Shown here in pieces: positions 55,140 through 64,000 of a stretch of 64,000 bases of DNA (position 1 is its first letter; each line of letters opens with the position of its first letter). Made by a program: the position numbers and the translations under genes. The notes under the pieces were generated by a model. The model worked only from the letters and a program-made list of their open reading frames with translations, was not told the origin of the DNA and searched no databases. The stretch lies in assembly GCA_963797535.1 (NCBI GenBank), contig CAWCPQ010000005.1:62001-126000 (forward strand), given 5' to 3'. This stretch comes from JAWWOL01 sp963797535 (GTDB taxonomy: Bacteria; Actinomycetota; Actinomycetes; JAWWOL01).

Positions 55140-55188
55140 TCACGCGTACCCCAACAACCATTCCCCAACTCAGGAAGGGATTCCCACC

Positions 55189-55551
55189 ATGTCCGCACTC
55201 ATCCGCATGTCCCTCGACAAGCCCGAGGAAGTCCGTCCGTTCGACGGCGGCACCGGGCAGCTCGAGCTGGTCAACCTCGAGGCCGGCCCGGTCGGCCGGG
55301 CGACGTTCCTGCCCGGTTGGCGCTGGTCGGAGCACGTCAAGCCGATCGCGAAGACCGAGAGCTGTCAGGCAGCGCACCTCGGCTACTTCATCTCCGGCCG
55401 GATGAAGGTCGTGACGACCGACGGCGAGGAGATGGAGTACGGCCCCGGCGACTTCGCGATCATGGCGCCCGGACACGACGCCTGGGTCGTGGGCGACGAC
55501 GCCTGCGTCGTCATCGACTGGCAGGGTTTCGCGGACTACGCCAAGCGCTGA
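55189..55551 (+). CDS. Cupin domain protein
   Basis: A 120-residue protein from ATG 55189 behind AGGAAGGG. It has a single cupin fold: LPGWRWSEHVKPIAKTESCQAAHLGYFISGR (two motifs, given here only as the strand order) with His residues in motif 1, and GPGDFAIMAPGHDAWVVGDD as motif 2. Metal-binding His/Glu may be partly kept. It is often found next to rhodanese genes; substrate is unknown. Confidence 0.82.
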   Translation: MSALIRMSLDKPEEVRPFDGGTGQLELVNLEAGPVGRATFLPGWRWSEHVKPIAKTESCQAAHLGYFISGRMKVVTTDGEEMEYGPGDFAIMAPGHDAWVVGDDACVVIDWQGFADYAKR

Positions 55552-55564
55552 GGTCCTTCGTGAC

Positions 55565-55610
55565 TTGACAACCGAGAGGTATCCCACAACACTTAGTCAT
55601 ATGGCTAAGT
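55565..55610 (+). promoter_or_regulatory. Promoter and palindromic operator of the arsR-type gene
   Basis: TTGACA (55565-55570) is a perfect -35. After a 17-base spacer AACACT (55588-55593) is a weak -10. The 20-base near-palindrome ACTTAGTCATATGGCTAAGT (55591-55610, one mismatch pair) overlaps the -10 and contains the start codon ATG 55601. The transcript would begin about at the ATG, without leader. A repressor bound here would block transcription, as expected of autoregulation by ArsR. Confidence 0.7.
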
Positions 55611-55951
55611 ATCATGCGATCGACGGCATCTTCCATGCGCTCGGCGACAGCAGTCGCCGGGCCATGGTCGAGCGTCTGACCAGCGGGCCGGCTTCCGTCA
55701 GTGAGCTGGCCCGCCCGTTCGACGTTGCTCTGCCGACAGTGGTGGCGCACCTGAGGGTGCTCGAGCAAGCCGGGGTGGTCACCTCGACGAAGCTCGGCCG
55801 GGTCCGGACCTACCAGCTCGTGCCCGGTGCCCTCACCGACGCCACGGACTGGATCGCTCGCCAACGTCTGCCGGCGGAGCGACAGCTCGATCGCCTGGGG
55901 CAGCTGCTGTCACCTCTCGACACGTCAACGATGAAGGAGTCATCGACATGA
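55601..55951 (+). CDS. ArsR-family transcriptional regulator (SdpR-like)
   Basis: A 116-residue winged-HTH protein from ATG 55601: ALGDSSRRAMVERLTSGPASVSEL (shown as a run of helix 1-3) and PTVVAHLRVLEQAGVVTSTKLGRVRTYQL follow the ArsR pattern. No metal-binding Cys set is visible, so it fits the metal-independent SdpR/YczG type that precedes AHSA1 genes. The start codon lies inside its own likely operator. Its stop overlaps the AHSA1 start (ATGA). Confidence 0.9.
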   Translation: MAKYHAIDGIFHALGDSSRRAMVERLTSGPASVSELARPFDVALPTVVAHLRVLEQAGVVTSTKLGRVRTYQLVPGALTDATDWIARQRLPAERQLDRLGQLLSPLDTSTMKESST

Positions 55952-56421
55952 GCGACACCATCGAACGCAGCCAGGTTCACGCCACGTTCGTCATCGAGCG
56001 GGACTATCCGGCATCGCTGGACGCCGTGTGGCATGCATTGTCCGATGCTGAGTCGCGCGACAAGTGGTTCGGCGCCGGCGATGCCTTCGACGTGCAGGAT
56101 AAGTCACACGATTTCCGAGTCGGCGGCCGGACCACGGAGAAGGGCCAGTGGCACGGTGGTCCGCGGTCGACCTTCCTGGCGACCTACACCGACATCGTGC
56201 CATTGCAGCGGATGGTGTTCACCTACGACATGTGGGTCGACGACCGGCACCTGTCCACCTCCGTGACCACGATCGCGCTCGAACCCGCAGGCGACGGGAC
56301 CCGGCTGACCTACACCGAGCAGGGCGTACACCTCGACGGTCTGGACAGCGTGGCTGGCCGCGAGGAGGGCACCAAAGGACTGCTGGAACAGCTCGGCGCC
56401 CATCTCGCCGTCCAGCCCTGA
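55948..56421 (+). CDS. SRPBCC / AHSA1 domain protein
   Basis: A 157-residue protein from ATG 55948 with the helix-grip fold pattern (VIERDYPASLDAVWHALSD, KWFGAGD, DFRVGGRTTEK, TYTDIVPLQRMVFTYDM, TYTEQGVHLDG). It binds a hydrophobic ligand or a chaperone-like partner. It is co-transcribed with the arsR-type gene, a common pair in actinobacteria. A RibD-type reductase gene follows after 33 bases. Confidence 0.88.
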   Translation: MSDTIERSQVHATFVIERDYPASLDAVWHALSDAESRDKWFGAGDAFDVQDKSHDFRVGGRTTEKGQWHGGPRSTFLATYTDIVPLQRMVFTYDMWVDDRHLSTSVTTIALEPAGDGTRLTYTEQGVHLDGLDSVAGREEGTKGLLEQLGAHLAVQP

Positions 56422-56454
56422 ACCAACCACGACCACCACACGAAAGGCAGCACC

Positions 56455-57153
56455 ATGACCTTAGTGACGGCCCAGATGTCGGTCTCTGTCGATGGCTACT
56501 ACGCCGGACCCCGGTACGACGACCTCGCGACCTGGCTCGAAGGCCCTGAGGCGGCAGGGTTTTTCCGAGTCACCCGGTGGGCGATCGACGCCGAGTCGTG
56601 GCGACAGCGACTGGGCTTCAAAGGAGGCGAGCACAACACCAACTCCGACGTGATCGCCGAGACCTTCGAGTCGGCCGGCGCGTACGTCATGGGTCGGCGG
56701 ATGGCCGACGGCGGCGAGATCCCCTGGGGTGACGAGCCCCCGTTCCGTGCGCCGGTCTTCGTGGTGACTCACCGCGCTCGACCCCGGTTGGAACGGCTCG
56801 GCGGCACCAGCTTCACCTACGTCACCGACGGCATCGCCAGCGCGGTTGACCAGGCCCGCGCGGCGGCGAACGGCAAGAACGTCGCGGTGAGCGGGGGCGG
56901 CACCCTGCTCCGCCAGGTCATCGAGCTGGGGCTGCTCGACGAGCTCGAGCTGCACGTCGTGCCGGTGATCCTCGGCGACGGCATGCGCCTGCTCACCCCG
57001 GAGCTCGGCCTCGATGCCTTCGAGGGCATCGAGCTGGAGCCGGCAAGGGTCATTGCGACCCGGGACGTCACCCACATCCGCTACCGCTTCGCTGGCCGGC
57101 AACAGCTCGTGCTCGACAACAGGGGAAGGGACGAAACGTCGGTGCCGGCTTGA
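56455..57153 (+). CDS. Dihydrofolate reductase-like (RibD C-terminal domain) protein
   Basis: A 232-residue protein from ATG 56455 with the RibD_C fold: TAQMSVSVDGYYAGP, AYVMGRRMADGG, VFVVTHRAR, NVAVSGGGTLLRQVIELGLLDEL (split here by no gap) and HVVPVILGDGMRLL. The family binds NADPH and acts in riboflavin-type reduction or in unknown detoxification. It is the third gene of the arsR-AHSA1-ribD set. It converges on the GYD gene with 11 bases between. Confidence 0.88.
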   Translation: MTLVTAQMSVSVDGYYAGPRYDDLATWLEGPEAAGFFRVTRWAIDAESWRQRLGFKGGEHNTNSDVIAETFESAGAYVMGRRMADGGEIPWGDEPPFRAPVFVVTHRARPRLERLGGTSFTYVTDGIASAVDQARAAANGKNVAVSGGGTLLRQVIELGLLDELELHVVPVILGDGMRLLTPELGLDAFEGIELEPARVIATRDVTHIRYRFAGRQQLVLDNRGRDETSVPA

Positions 57154-57164
57154 CGCCGTACGCC

Positions 57165-57533
57165 TCAGCGGGTCGTCGGCTGCGGCTCCCCGACCAGGTT
57201 GACGGTCAACGGCGGCGAGTAGACCTTGCGCATGTCGCTCGCCCGCCGCAGGGACTCGATGCCCTGGTCGACGGACAGCAGCGGGGTCGTCCGGTAGAGC
57301 CGCAGCGCGCCCGAGGAACCGACCGCGAGCGCGAACCCTGCGGCGTCCTCGGGTGTCGGGAAGTCGATGACGCCGATCAGGTCAACGTCGCCGAACGAGT
57401 AGTACATGCACTCCAGCTTGCCCCCGCAGGCATTCAGGGCCGGGGTGATGCGGTCGACAACGTTGGCTTGGTTGTCGATCTGGGTGTTCCACGACTGCGC
57501 GGTGTAGCCAACCTCGATCAGATAGTGCGCCAC
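57165..57533 (-). CDS. GYD domain protein
   Basis: A 122-residue protein from GTG 57533, with AAGGAG seven bases ahead. The motif EVGYTAQSWNTQ and FGDVDLIGVIDFP follow the GYD ferredoxin-like fold. Members are small stress-linked proteins of unknown function. It is intact. Confidence 0.8.
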   Translation of the reverse strand: MAHYLIEVGYTAQSWNTQIDNQANVVDRITPALNACGGKLECMYYSFGDVDLIGVIDFPTPEDAAGFALAVGSSGALRLYRTTPLLSVDQGIESLRRASDMRKVYSPPLTVNLVGEPQPTTR

Positions 57534-57613
57534 GACGACTCCTTTGTTGTCGCGCCACCGGGTGCGGTGGCCGACCCGAGTCTCCGCCGGATCACTCGCG
57601 TCAGCAATGGCCG

Positions 57614-58255
57614 TCAGAGCAGCTCCTCGGCGAGGCGGTGCGACGCATGCACCGTGCGACGAACAACCAGGACCGAGACCACTGCGGCGAAACCGCACCA
57701 GATGCTGGCGAAGGCCACGGTGTCGATGACAGCCGCGGCCGCGGCGCCCATCAGCAGCACTGCGCCCAGCTCGCGCATCGTCGGCTCGTAGCTGGTGAGG
57801 AACGGCAGGCAGGTCGCGACGAAATAGCCGGCGAGCACCAAGGGCAGCCAGGACACGCCAACGCCGTAGTCCATGACGTGCCCGTGGTCCGTCGCATGAA
57901 CACCGGAGGCGACAGCAGCGCTCAACCACCAGGAAACCGCGACACCGACGGCGGCCGAAAAGTACTGGATCCCACGTCTCTTCCGCTCGGCCACAAGCAG
58001 GGCCACGGGTACGAACACCGGCAGCACCACGAACGCGATCAGTGTCCACGCCATGACAGTGGTCCCGCGCAGGACGGCGCCCTGACCCGGCGACTGCGCC
58101 CAGATTCGCGACTCGATCAGCTGGTGCGCTCCGAGGAGTACGGGCAGCGCGGCCAGCGGCACGTCCCGTACCTCGCGGGCGAGTGCCACCCCGACGACGC
58201 CGATCCCGACGATCAGCGAACCGGCGGCCAGGTCGGCCGTCGCGGACCAGCACAT
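57614..58255 (-). CDS. DUF6629 membrane protein
   Basis: A 213-residue protein from ATG 58255, starting MCWSATADLAAG, which is the signature of this actinobacterial family. About six membrane segments are seen, with HQLIESRIW near residue 47, and HATDHGHVMDYGVG near residue 120. The conserved His and Cys could bind metal or heme, but this is a guess. It lies 80 bases from the GYD gene on the same strand. Confidence 0.78.
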   Translation of the reverse strand: MCWSATADLAAGSLIVGIGVVGVALAREVRDVPLAALPVLLGAHQLIESRIWAQSPGQGAVLRGTTVMAWTLIAFVVLPVFVPVALLVAERKRRGIQYFSAAVGVAVSWWLSAAVASGVHATDHGHVMDYGVGVSWLPLVLAGYFVATCLPFLTSYEPTMRELGAVLLMGAAAAAVIDTVAFASIWCGFAAVVSVLVVRRTVHASHRLAEELL

Positions 58256-58347
58256 CGAGGCGCCTCCAGCCACGGCGGGTGCGCGCGACCGCCGCCGATG
58301 CGGACTACCCGGCCGAGGGCGCGGCAATCCGTCCCGCGGCGCAGCCC

Positions 58348-58731
58348 TCAGGACCGGCTGATCCCTGCGTCGTCCGCCCTGGTGGCCAGCACGCAGAACT
58401 CGTTGCCCTCCGGGTCCGCGAGCACTACCCAGCCTTTGTCGCCGTCCCGTAGATCATTGACAACCGTGGCTCCGAGCTCGAGCAGCCGTGCGACCTCCTC
58501 GTCGCGTGACCGGTCGACCGGTCGCAGGCAGACGTGCATGCGGTTCTTGACCGTCTTCGGCTCTGGCACGCGTAGGAAAATGAGGTAGCGACCGGCCGGG
58601 CCACGCAGCTCGGCCTCGTCTCTTGTGCTCTCGGCGACCGGTTCAAAGTCGTCGAGGACCCGGGCCCACCACGCGACCTGAGCCAGCGGGTCGTCGGCAT
58701 CGATGCAGAAGTTCGCAGTGCGAGAGACCAT
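58348..58731 (-). CDS. VOC (glyoxalase-like) protein
   Basis: A 127-residue protein from ATG 58731. It has two beta-alpha-beta-beta-beta units (FCIDADDPLAQVAWWARVL; RMHVCLRPVDRSRDEEVARL) and the ending VVLADPEGNEFCVL typical of the Glyoxalase_6 group. It may bind a metal or a drug-like ligand; the reaction is unknown. It lies 51 bases from the second PBP4 gene, on the same strand. Confidence 0.85.
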   Translation of the reverse strand: MVSRTANFCIDADDPLAQVAWWARVLDDFEPVAESTRDEAELRGPAGRYLIFLRVPEPKTVKNRMHVCLRPVDRSRDEEVARLLELGATVVNDLRDGDKGWVVLADPEGNEFCVLATRADDAGISRS

Positions 58732-58782
58732 GTCAGCACCATGCCACCGGGCCGGCCACCTCAACCTTGGCGGCGAAAAAAC

Positions 58783-60228
58783 TCAGCGGCAGCCGCACCC
58801 GGCGAGGGTCGCGGCGACCCGGTCGAGCGCAGCCTCGGCACCCAGCGTCGATCCGGCCGGGACGTTGCCGGCGATCAGGGCGAACGCCAGCTGACGTCCG
58901 TCCACGTCGACCACGACGCCGGACAGCGAGCTGACGTTGGTCAGGGTGCCGGTTTTCGCCCGTACAGCGCCGATCCCGACGGCGGTCTGAGTCGTGACGA
59001 ACCGGCCGGACAGCGTGCCGAGGAACCCGGCGACCGGCAGCCCGGTGAGCACCGAACGCAGCTCGGGGCGGCCGCCGGACGCAGTCGCCCGCAGCACGGC
59101 GACCAGCGTGGCCGCCTGCAGCCGGTCCTGGGTGGACAGTCCGGACCCGTCGACCATCTGCATGGTTGCCGAGTCGATGCCGAGCTTGGCCAACTGGAGG
59201 GACACGGCCTGAGCGCCACCGGCGAACGTCGGCGGCTTCTTCAGCTTGATGGCGACCTGGCGGGCCAACGACTCGGCCAGGTCGTTGTCGCTGATGCGCA
59301 GCATCCGCTCGACCAGGGCCGAGACCGGGGCCGAGGTCACCGATGCCAGCGGCTTCGACCCGGCAACGGCGAGGCCGGGCTTGGGCGTGCCGCTCACCTT
59401 GACCCCGTCGTGCGACAGCAGAACGGCGAACTGCTGCGCTGCGACCAACGCCGGGTTGGTGTTGCGGGCGGCGGAGGATGCGGCGCTCGTCCTGCCCTCG
59501 TCGACCATGAGCGAGACGACCGGCGCGACGTTGCCGGAGGTGATGTACGAGGGTTTCCAGCCGGGCGCGGTCTTCGGGCCGGTGTAGAGCGTCTCGTCGT
59601 AGCCCACGGTCACGGTCTTGCCGGCCAGCGACTTCGAGGTGGCCTTGGCCAGCGCGGCGAGGGAAGCGGTGGCGGGATAGCTGCCCGCCGGCTCCGGGTG
59701 GGCGCCGCTGAGCGTCGGGTCACCACCGCCGACGAGCACGACCTGGCCCGGAGTCGCGCCGGTGAACGTGGACGTGGTCAGCACGGCGGACGGGCCGAGG
59801 GCTGACAGCGCTGCGGCCGCTGTCGCCAGCTTGGCCGTCGACGCCGGCTGCGCTGCCGACGTGGCGCCCACGGCGAACAGCGACTTACCGGTCATGACAT
59901 CGACGACGGACGCCTTGACGCCCGGACCCAGTGCCGGAACGTCGAGCAGGCCACCGATCGCGGTGGCGACCCCCGGCGGGATGGGCGCGCTGGCCTTGAC
60001 CGGGTGCAGCGGTTTGGGCTTGGCGGCGATCGCGAGATCCGGGCCGGCCACCGTCGTGGTGGGCTTGGGGGTGGCACCGGCGCTGACGCCGGCGGTCGGC
60101 GTGCTACCGGCACTCGGGGTCCCCCCGCCCCCTCCGCGGACCACCAGGGTGATCAGGCCGAGCAGCAGGGTGAAGACGCTCAGACCCACCAACGCGAGCT
60201 GCACGGGCGGAAGCTTGCGGAAGTCCAT
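58783..60228 (-). CDS. dacB: D-alanyl-D-alanine carboxypeptidase/endopeptidase, PBP4 class (second paralogue)
   Basis: A 481-residue protein from ATG 60228. One membrane segment (about residues 8-30) anchors it, followed by a Thr/Pro linker. The active-site motifs are STAK near residue 133, SDN near residue 298 and KTG near residue 430. It is divergent from ppa, the usual position of dacB in actinobacteria. It differs from the first paralogue in having an anchor in place of a cleavable signal, and a longer spacer. Confidence 0.92.
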   Translation of the reverse strand: MDFRKLPPVQLALVGLSVFTLLLGLITLVVRGGGGGTPSAGSTPTAGVSAGATPKPTTTVAGPDLAIAAKPKPLHPVKASAPIPPGVATAIGGLLDVPALGPGVKASVVDVMTGKSLFAVGATSAAQPASTAKLATAAAALSALGPSAVLTTSTFTGATPGQVVLVGGGDPTLSGAHPEPAGSYPATASLAALAKATSKSLAGKTVTVGYDETLYTGPKTAPGWKPSYITSGNVAPVVSLMVDEGRTSAASSAARNTNPALVAAQQFAVLLSHDGVKVSGTPKPGLAVAGSKPLASVTSAPVSALVERMLRISDNDLAESLARQVAIKLKKPPTFAGGAQAVSLQLAKLGIDSATMQMVDGSGLSTQDRLQAATLVAVLRATASGGRPELRSVLTGLPVAGFLGTLSGRFVTTQTAVGIGAVRAKTGTLTNVSSLSGVVVDVDGRQLAFALIAGNVPAGSTLGAEAALDRVAATLAGCGCR

Positions 60229-60304
60229 CCCCACACCCCTCATCAGCATCGGCGACTGTTGTGATGGAGACTAACGGCACGACATCACAAGTTGGAGGAT
60301 CGCG

Positions 60305-60823
60305 TTGGAGTTCGACGTAACAATCGAGATCCCCAAGGGTCAGCGGAACAAGTACGAGGTGGACCACAAGACCGGCCGGATCCGCCTCGACCGCATGCTG
60401 TTCACCTCGACGCGCTACCCGTCCGACTACGGGTTCATCGAGGGAACGCTGGGCGAGGACGGCGATCCGCTGGACGCGCTGGTCCTGCTGGACGAGCCGA
60501 CGTTCCCTGGCTGTCTCATCCTGTGCCGGGCCATCGGCATGTTCCGGATGCAGGACGAGATGGGCGGTGACGACAAGGTTCTCGCCGTGCCGGCGAAGGA
60601 CCCGCGCAACCGCTACCTCAAGGACATCCACGACGTGCCGGAGTTCGACCGGCTCGAGATCCAGCACTTCTTCGAGGTCTACAAGGACCTCGAGCCCGGC
60701 AAGTCGGTCGAAGGTGCTGCCTGGACGGACCGGGCTGCGGCCGAGGAGGAGATCGTTGCGTCCCGCGAGCGGCTGGCCGAGCACGACCGCCGCGGCGGCG
60801 ACGAGGACCGCCGTCAGCATTGA
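60305..60823 (+). CDS. ppa: Inorganic pyrophosphatase
   Basis: A 172-residue family I enzyme from TTG 60305 with GGAGG six bases ahead. It shows NKYEVDHKTGRIRLDR, YPSDYGFIEGTLGEDGDPLDALVLL-type stretch (EDGDPLDALVL) with the metal-binding Asp set, and DPRNRYLKDIHDVP. It hydrolyses PPi. It is divergent from the second dacB. Confidence 0.96.
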   Translation: MEFDVTIEIPKGQRNKYEVDHKTGRIRLDRMLFTSTRYPSDYGFIEGTLGEDGDPLDALVLLDEPTFPGCLILCRAIGMFRMQDEMGGDDKVLAVPAKDPRNRYLKDIHDVPEFDRLEIQHFFEVYKDLEPGKSVEGAAWTDRAAAEEEIVASRERLAEHDRRGGDEDRRQH

Positions 60824-60840
60824 TCTGACAGACTTGGCTC

Positions 60841-63800
60841 GTGCAGATCGGCTACCTCGGACCGCTTGAGGTACGCGACGGCCAGCGGATCGTCGACGTG
60901 CCGGGTCGGCGACTGCGCACCCTGCTCAGCCGGCTGGCGACCGACGTTGGTCGGCCCGTCCCTGCGCGGACGCTGATCGACGCGCTCTGGCCGGACGAAG
61001 CACCCGGCGACCCGGCCAACGCGCTGCAGTCGCTGGTGTCGCGGCTGCGCCGCACCCTCGGCGATCCGGGCCTGGTCGAGCAGCTGCCCGGCGGCTACCG
61101 ATTGGGCGTCAAGCCGGACGACGTGGACGCCGTGCGCTTCGCCCGGCTGGCGGCGACCGGCCGGGCTCAGCTCGTCGCCGGCAGCTGCGCCGAGGCGAGC
61201 GAGACGCTCTGCGAAGCCCTGGCGCTGTGGCGCGGCGATCCGCTGCCCGACGACGAGAGCGTCGAGGCCGACGGGGTACGGGCCCGGCTCGCACGAGCTG
61301 CGGCTGCAGGCCAGGGCCGACCGGATCGAGGCCGACCTCAGCGGCCGTCACCCTGGGGACCCGGCCGACCTCGCCGGCATCATCGCCGAGCTCGAGCAGC
61401 TCGTCGCCGAGCACCCGTTGCGCGAGGACCTCACCGGGCTGCGGATGCGCGCGCTGGTCTCGCTCGGCCGGCCGGCGGAGGCGCTGGTCGCGTACGAGAA
61501 CACCCGCACCTACCTGGCCGACACCCTGGGCAGCGACCCGTCCCCCGCGCTGCGCGAGCAGCACCTGGCGGTGCTGCGGGCCCAGGACGGCGGCCCGGTG
61601 AGTCGCCGGACCAACCTGCGGGCCGCGGTCACCAGCTTCGTCGGACGCGACGAGGACGCAGCGCGGGTCCAACGCGCTGCTGGCCGGCTCGGGCAGGCTG
61701 GTCACCATCGTCGGGGCCGGCGGCGCCGGCAAGACCCGGCTCGCCTCCGAGGTCGCGGCCGGCTGGGTCGGCCGGCACCGCAGACGGGGTGTGGTTCGTC
61801 GAGCTGGCTCCCGTCGGCGAGGCCGACAACGTGGCGCTGGCCGTCCTGGACGGTCTGGGCGCCCGTGAGCTGACCGCCGACCCGCTCGAACGGGCCGAGC
61901 GGCCGGTCCGCGAGACGCACGAACGGATCCTGGCGGCCCTCGCCGACTCGGACGCCCTCGTGGTGATCGACAACTGCGAGCATGTCGTCGAGGCGGCCGC
62001 CACCGTGGTCGCGGACATCCTGGGCCACTGCCCGGACGTGCGGCTGATCGCCACCAGCCGCGAGCCGCTGGGCATCGACGGCGAGGCGCTCTACCCGCTG
62101 ACCCCGTTGCGGCTGCCCGAGGTCGGCGCCACGGCCGAGCAGGCCGGCGGATCGGCAGCCGTACGCCTGCTGCTGGACCGGGCCAGGGCGGCCGGTGCGG
62201 CGCTGGTCCTCGACGACGACACCGTGGCCGACGTGGTCGAGGTCGTCCGACGGCTCGACGGCCTGCCGCTGGCGATCGAGCTGGCGGCCGCCCGGCTGCG
62301 GGCGATGCCGGTCGGCGGAGCTGACCCTGCGCCTCGGCGACCGCTTCCGGCTGCTCACCGGCGGTCGGCGCACGGCCATGCCTCGTCACCGCACCCTGCG
62401 GGCCGTCGTCGAGTGGAGCTGGGACCTGCTCTCCGCCGAGGAGCGCGAGGTGGCAGAGCGCTTCTCGGTCTTCGGCTCGGGAGCCAGCACGGCGGCCGTC
62501 ACAGCCCTGTGCCAGGGGACCGAGCTGGCGGAGGTGGAGGATCGTGCTGCTCGCCCTGGTCGACAAATCCCTGCTGGTGCCCGTCGCAGGCGGCGTCGAG
62601 GCGCGGTTCCGGATGCTCGAGACGCTGCGCGAGTACGGCACCGAGCAGCTCGCCGAGCAGGGCGCGCTCGAGCAAGTGAGGGCAGCCCACGCCGCCTACT
62701 ACGCGGAGCTGGTACGGGACTGCGACGCCGGCCTGCGAGGCGACGACCAGATGACCGCCGCTGCGCCGGCTCGACGCGGACAGGGACAACCTGCTGACGG
62801 CGCTCGCCTGGCTGGGCGAGCACGAGGAGCCGGGCGCGGCCGTCGAGATGGCCATCGGGCTCATGTGGTACTGGATGCTGCGCGAGAACGGCAAGGACGC
62901 CGCTCGTTGGCTCCGCTTCGCCCTCGAAGCGCCGGGTGCGCACGAGGTCAGGGCCTATCCGGTGGCGGAGGCCCTGCTGGCGATCAGCGAGATGGCCACT
63001 GCCGACGTCGACGGCAGAGAGGTCGAGCAGCACGACCGGCTCGTCGAAATCGCGAAGGGGCTCGACCCGGCCCTCGAGGTGCATCCCCTGGTGCCGCTGC
63101 TGCAGCCGTTGCTGTACTTCTTCGCCCACGAGCGCGAGCCGGCCGCAGACCTTGATCGACCGCAACCTGACCCGCGGCGACCCGTGGCTGCGGGCCGCCA
63201 GCCGCACCATCCGGGTGGCGTTCCGAGAGAACGAGGGCGACATCGACGGGATGCGCGCCGACCTCGAGCTCGGGGTCGCGGAGTGGGAGACGCTGGGCGA
63301 CCGCTGGGGGCTGTCCACGATGCTCGCCTCCCGCGGTCAGCTGCGCACCCTCGACGGGGACAGCGAGGGTGCGACCAGGGACTTCGAGGCGGCCGTCGGG
63401 CACCTGCGCCGCCTGGGCAGCAGCCAGGAGGACCTGATGGTCACCATCCGGCTGGCCGACCTGCGCCTGCGGGCCGGCGACTTCGAGGGGGCCCGCCGGC
63501 TGGCAGAGGGCGTACGCGGTGAGCTGGCGCCGCCGTCGACCGACCCCGGAGCTGCGATCGACGACCGGACCGCGCTCAGCGACGTGATGCTGGGCGGCAT
63601 CGCCTTCGCCCTCGGCGACGAGAAGACCCTCGAGGAGTGCCGGCAGAGGCTGCTCGCCATGGTCGAGGCCCGCACCGACGCCACCCTCTGGCACTCCCAC
63701 CTGCTGTCGGTCGCCTATGCGTTCCTCGCCGCGATCTCCGCCGAACGAGGGGAGCTGGCCGAGGCGCGCCGGCTCGTCGGCGAGGGTGTTCGGCACGGGC

Positions 63801-64000
63801 TGCACACGCGCGACTTCCCCGTCCTGGCAAGCGCCGGGGTGTCCCTCGCCCACTACGCGCACGCCGTGGGTCGGGACCGTGACGCGGCCGAGGTGCTGGG
63901 AGCGGCCGCGCGGCTGCGCGGGGCCGACGACCCGACGCAGACGATGGTGGCCCGGTTGGTGCCGGTGCTACGCGAGGCGCTGGGCGGCGACTACGACGAC
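60841..64000 (+). CDS. AfsR-like regulator: wHTH, BTAD, NB-ARC ATPase and helical repeats (seven apparent insertions; cut at window end)
   Basis: From GTG 60841 (QIGYLGPLEVRDGQRIVDVPG). Modules in order are winged HTH (about residues 1-95), BTAD (about 100-250), NB-ARC with P-loop VGAGGAGKT and DALVVIDNCEH, then a WSWDLLSAEER winged region and TPR-like repeats to the end of the window. Seven single-base gains break the frame at about 61291, 61669, 61772, 62317, 62539, 62758 and 63147; each restores a clean reading. It is about 1,050 residues so far. The family integrates signals to switch on metabolite or stress genes. The C-terminus is outside the window. Confidence 0.85.

Noticed and set aside
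1..64000. CRISPR arrays, rRNA, tRNA, prophage or insertion sequences
   Set aside because: No regularly spaced direct repeats, no tRNA cloverleaf in the gaps, and no transposase, integrase or phage structural gene were found.

Overview
The window is high-GC DNA of an actinobacterium. The evidence is the gene set and order (radA-disA; clpC-lsr2-lysS; a DUF2520-panC-panD-nadB-nadC-coaX run; ftsH-folE-folP-folB-folK-DUF3180; hpt-tilS-DUF2342-dacB-ppa), frequent GTG starts, ATGA/GTGA/TGATG gene junctions, Lsr2, and AfsR/SARP-type regulators. The order within Actinobacteria cannot be fixed from sequence alone. The chemotaxis genes suggest a motile or taxis-capable organism.

Layout. 1-2.9 kb: a cut acyl-CoA dehydrogenase, a UbiG-like methyltransferase, a divergent UbiA-family prenyltransferase and a lipoprotein. 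3-12.1 kb: radA, disA (c-di-AMP synthase), cheB-cheR-cheW, a membrane-anchored protein, mutY, and an ECF sigma factor with its coupled partner. 12.2-23.1 kb (minus strand): clpC behind a ClgR-type operator, lsr2, lysS, and a translationally coupled NAD/pantothenate/CoA cofactor run. 23.2-27.2 kb: the Hen1-Pnkp RNA repair pair. 27.3-35.5 kb: a DUF222/HNH protein, two methyltransferases (one of the MidA/NDUFAF7 family), an ABC-2 exporter, a sensor histidine kinase and a lone NuoD. 35.5-40.7 kb: a secreted propeller-like protein and an osmoprotectant ABC importer split over two strands. 40.6-50.9 kb: the folate operon with an embedded MprF-like lysyltransferase gene, ftsH, hpt, tilS and a zinc protease. 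51-60.8 kb: two PBP4-type D,D-peptidases flanking about 6.5 kb of small accessory genes (ATP-grasp, SARP, rhodanese, cupin, ArsR/AHSA1/RibD, GYD, VOC), then ppa. 60.8-64 kb: an AfsR-like regulator running off the end.

Many genes, including ones that should be essential (clpC, lysS, nadB, nadC, panC, coaX), are broken by single-base shifts. I count about 31. Nearly all look like one added base, mostly in a short homopolymer. They fall only in about 11.8-35.2 kb and 61.3-63.2 kb; 1-11.8 kb and 35.5-60.8 kb are clean. This pattern points to consensus sequencing errors rather than gene decay. I annotate each affected gene over its restored span and say where the shift lies.

The most interesting biology is the Hen1-Pnkp RNA repair pair, and the neighbourhood in which a MidA/NDUFAF7-family methyltransferase lies about 3.6 kb from an isolated NuoD, the family of its known substrate in mitochondria, with an exporter and a histidine kinase in between.
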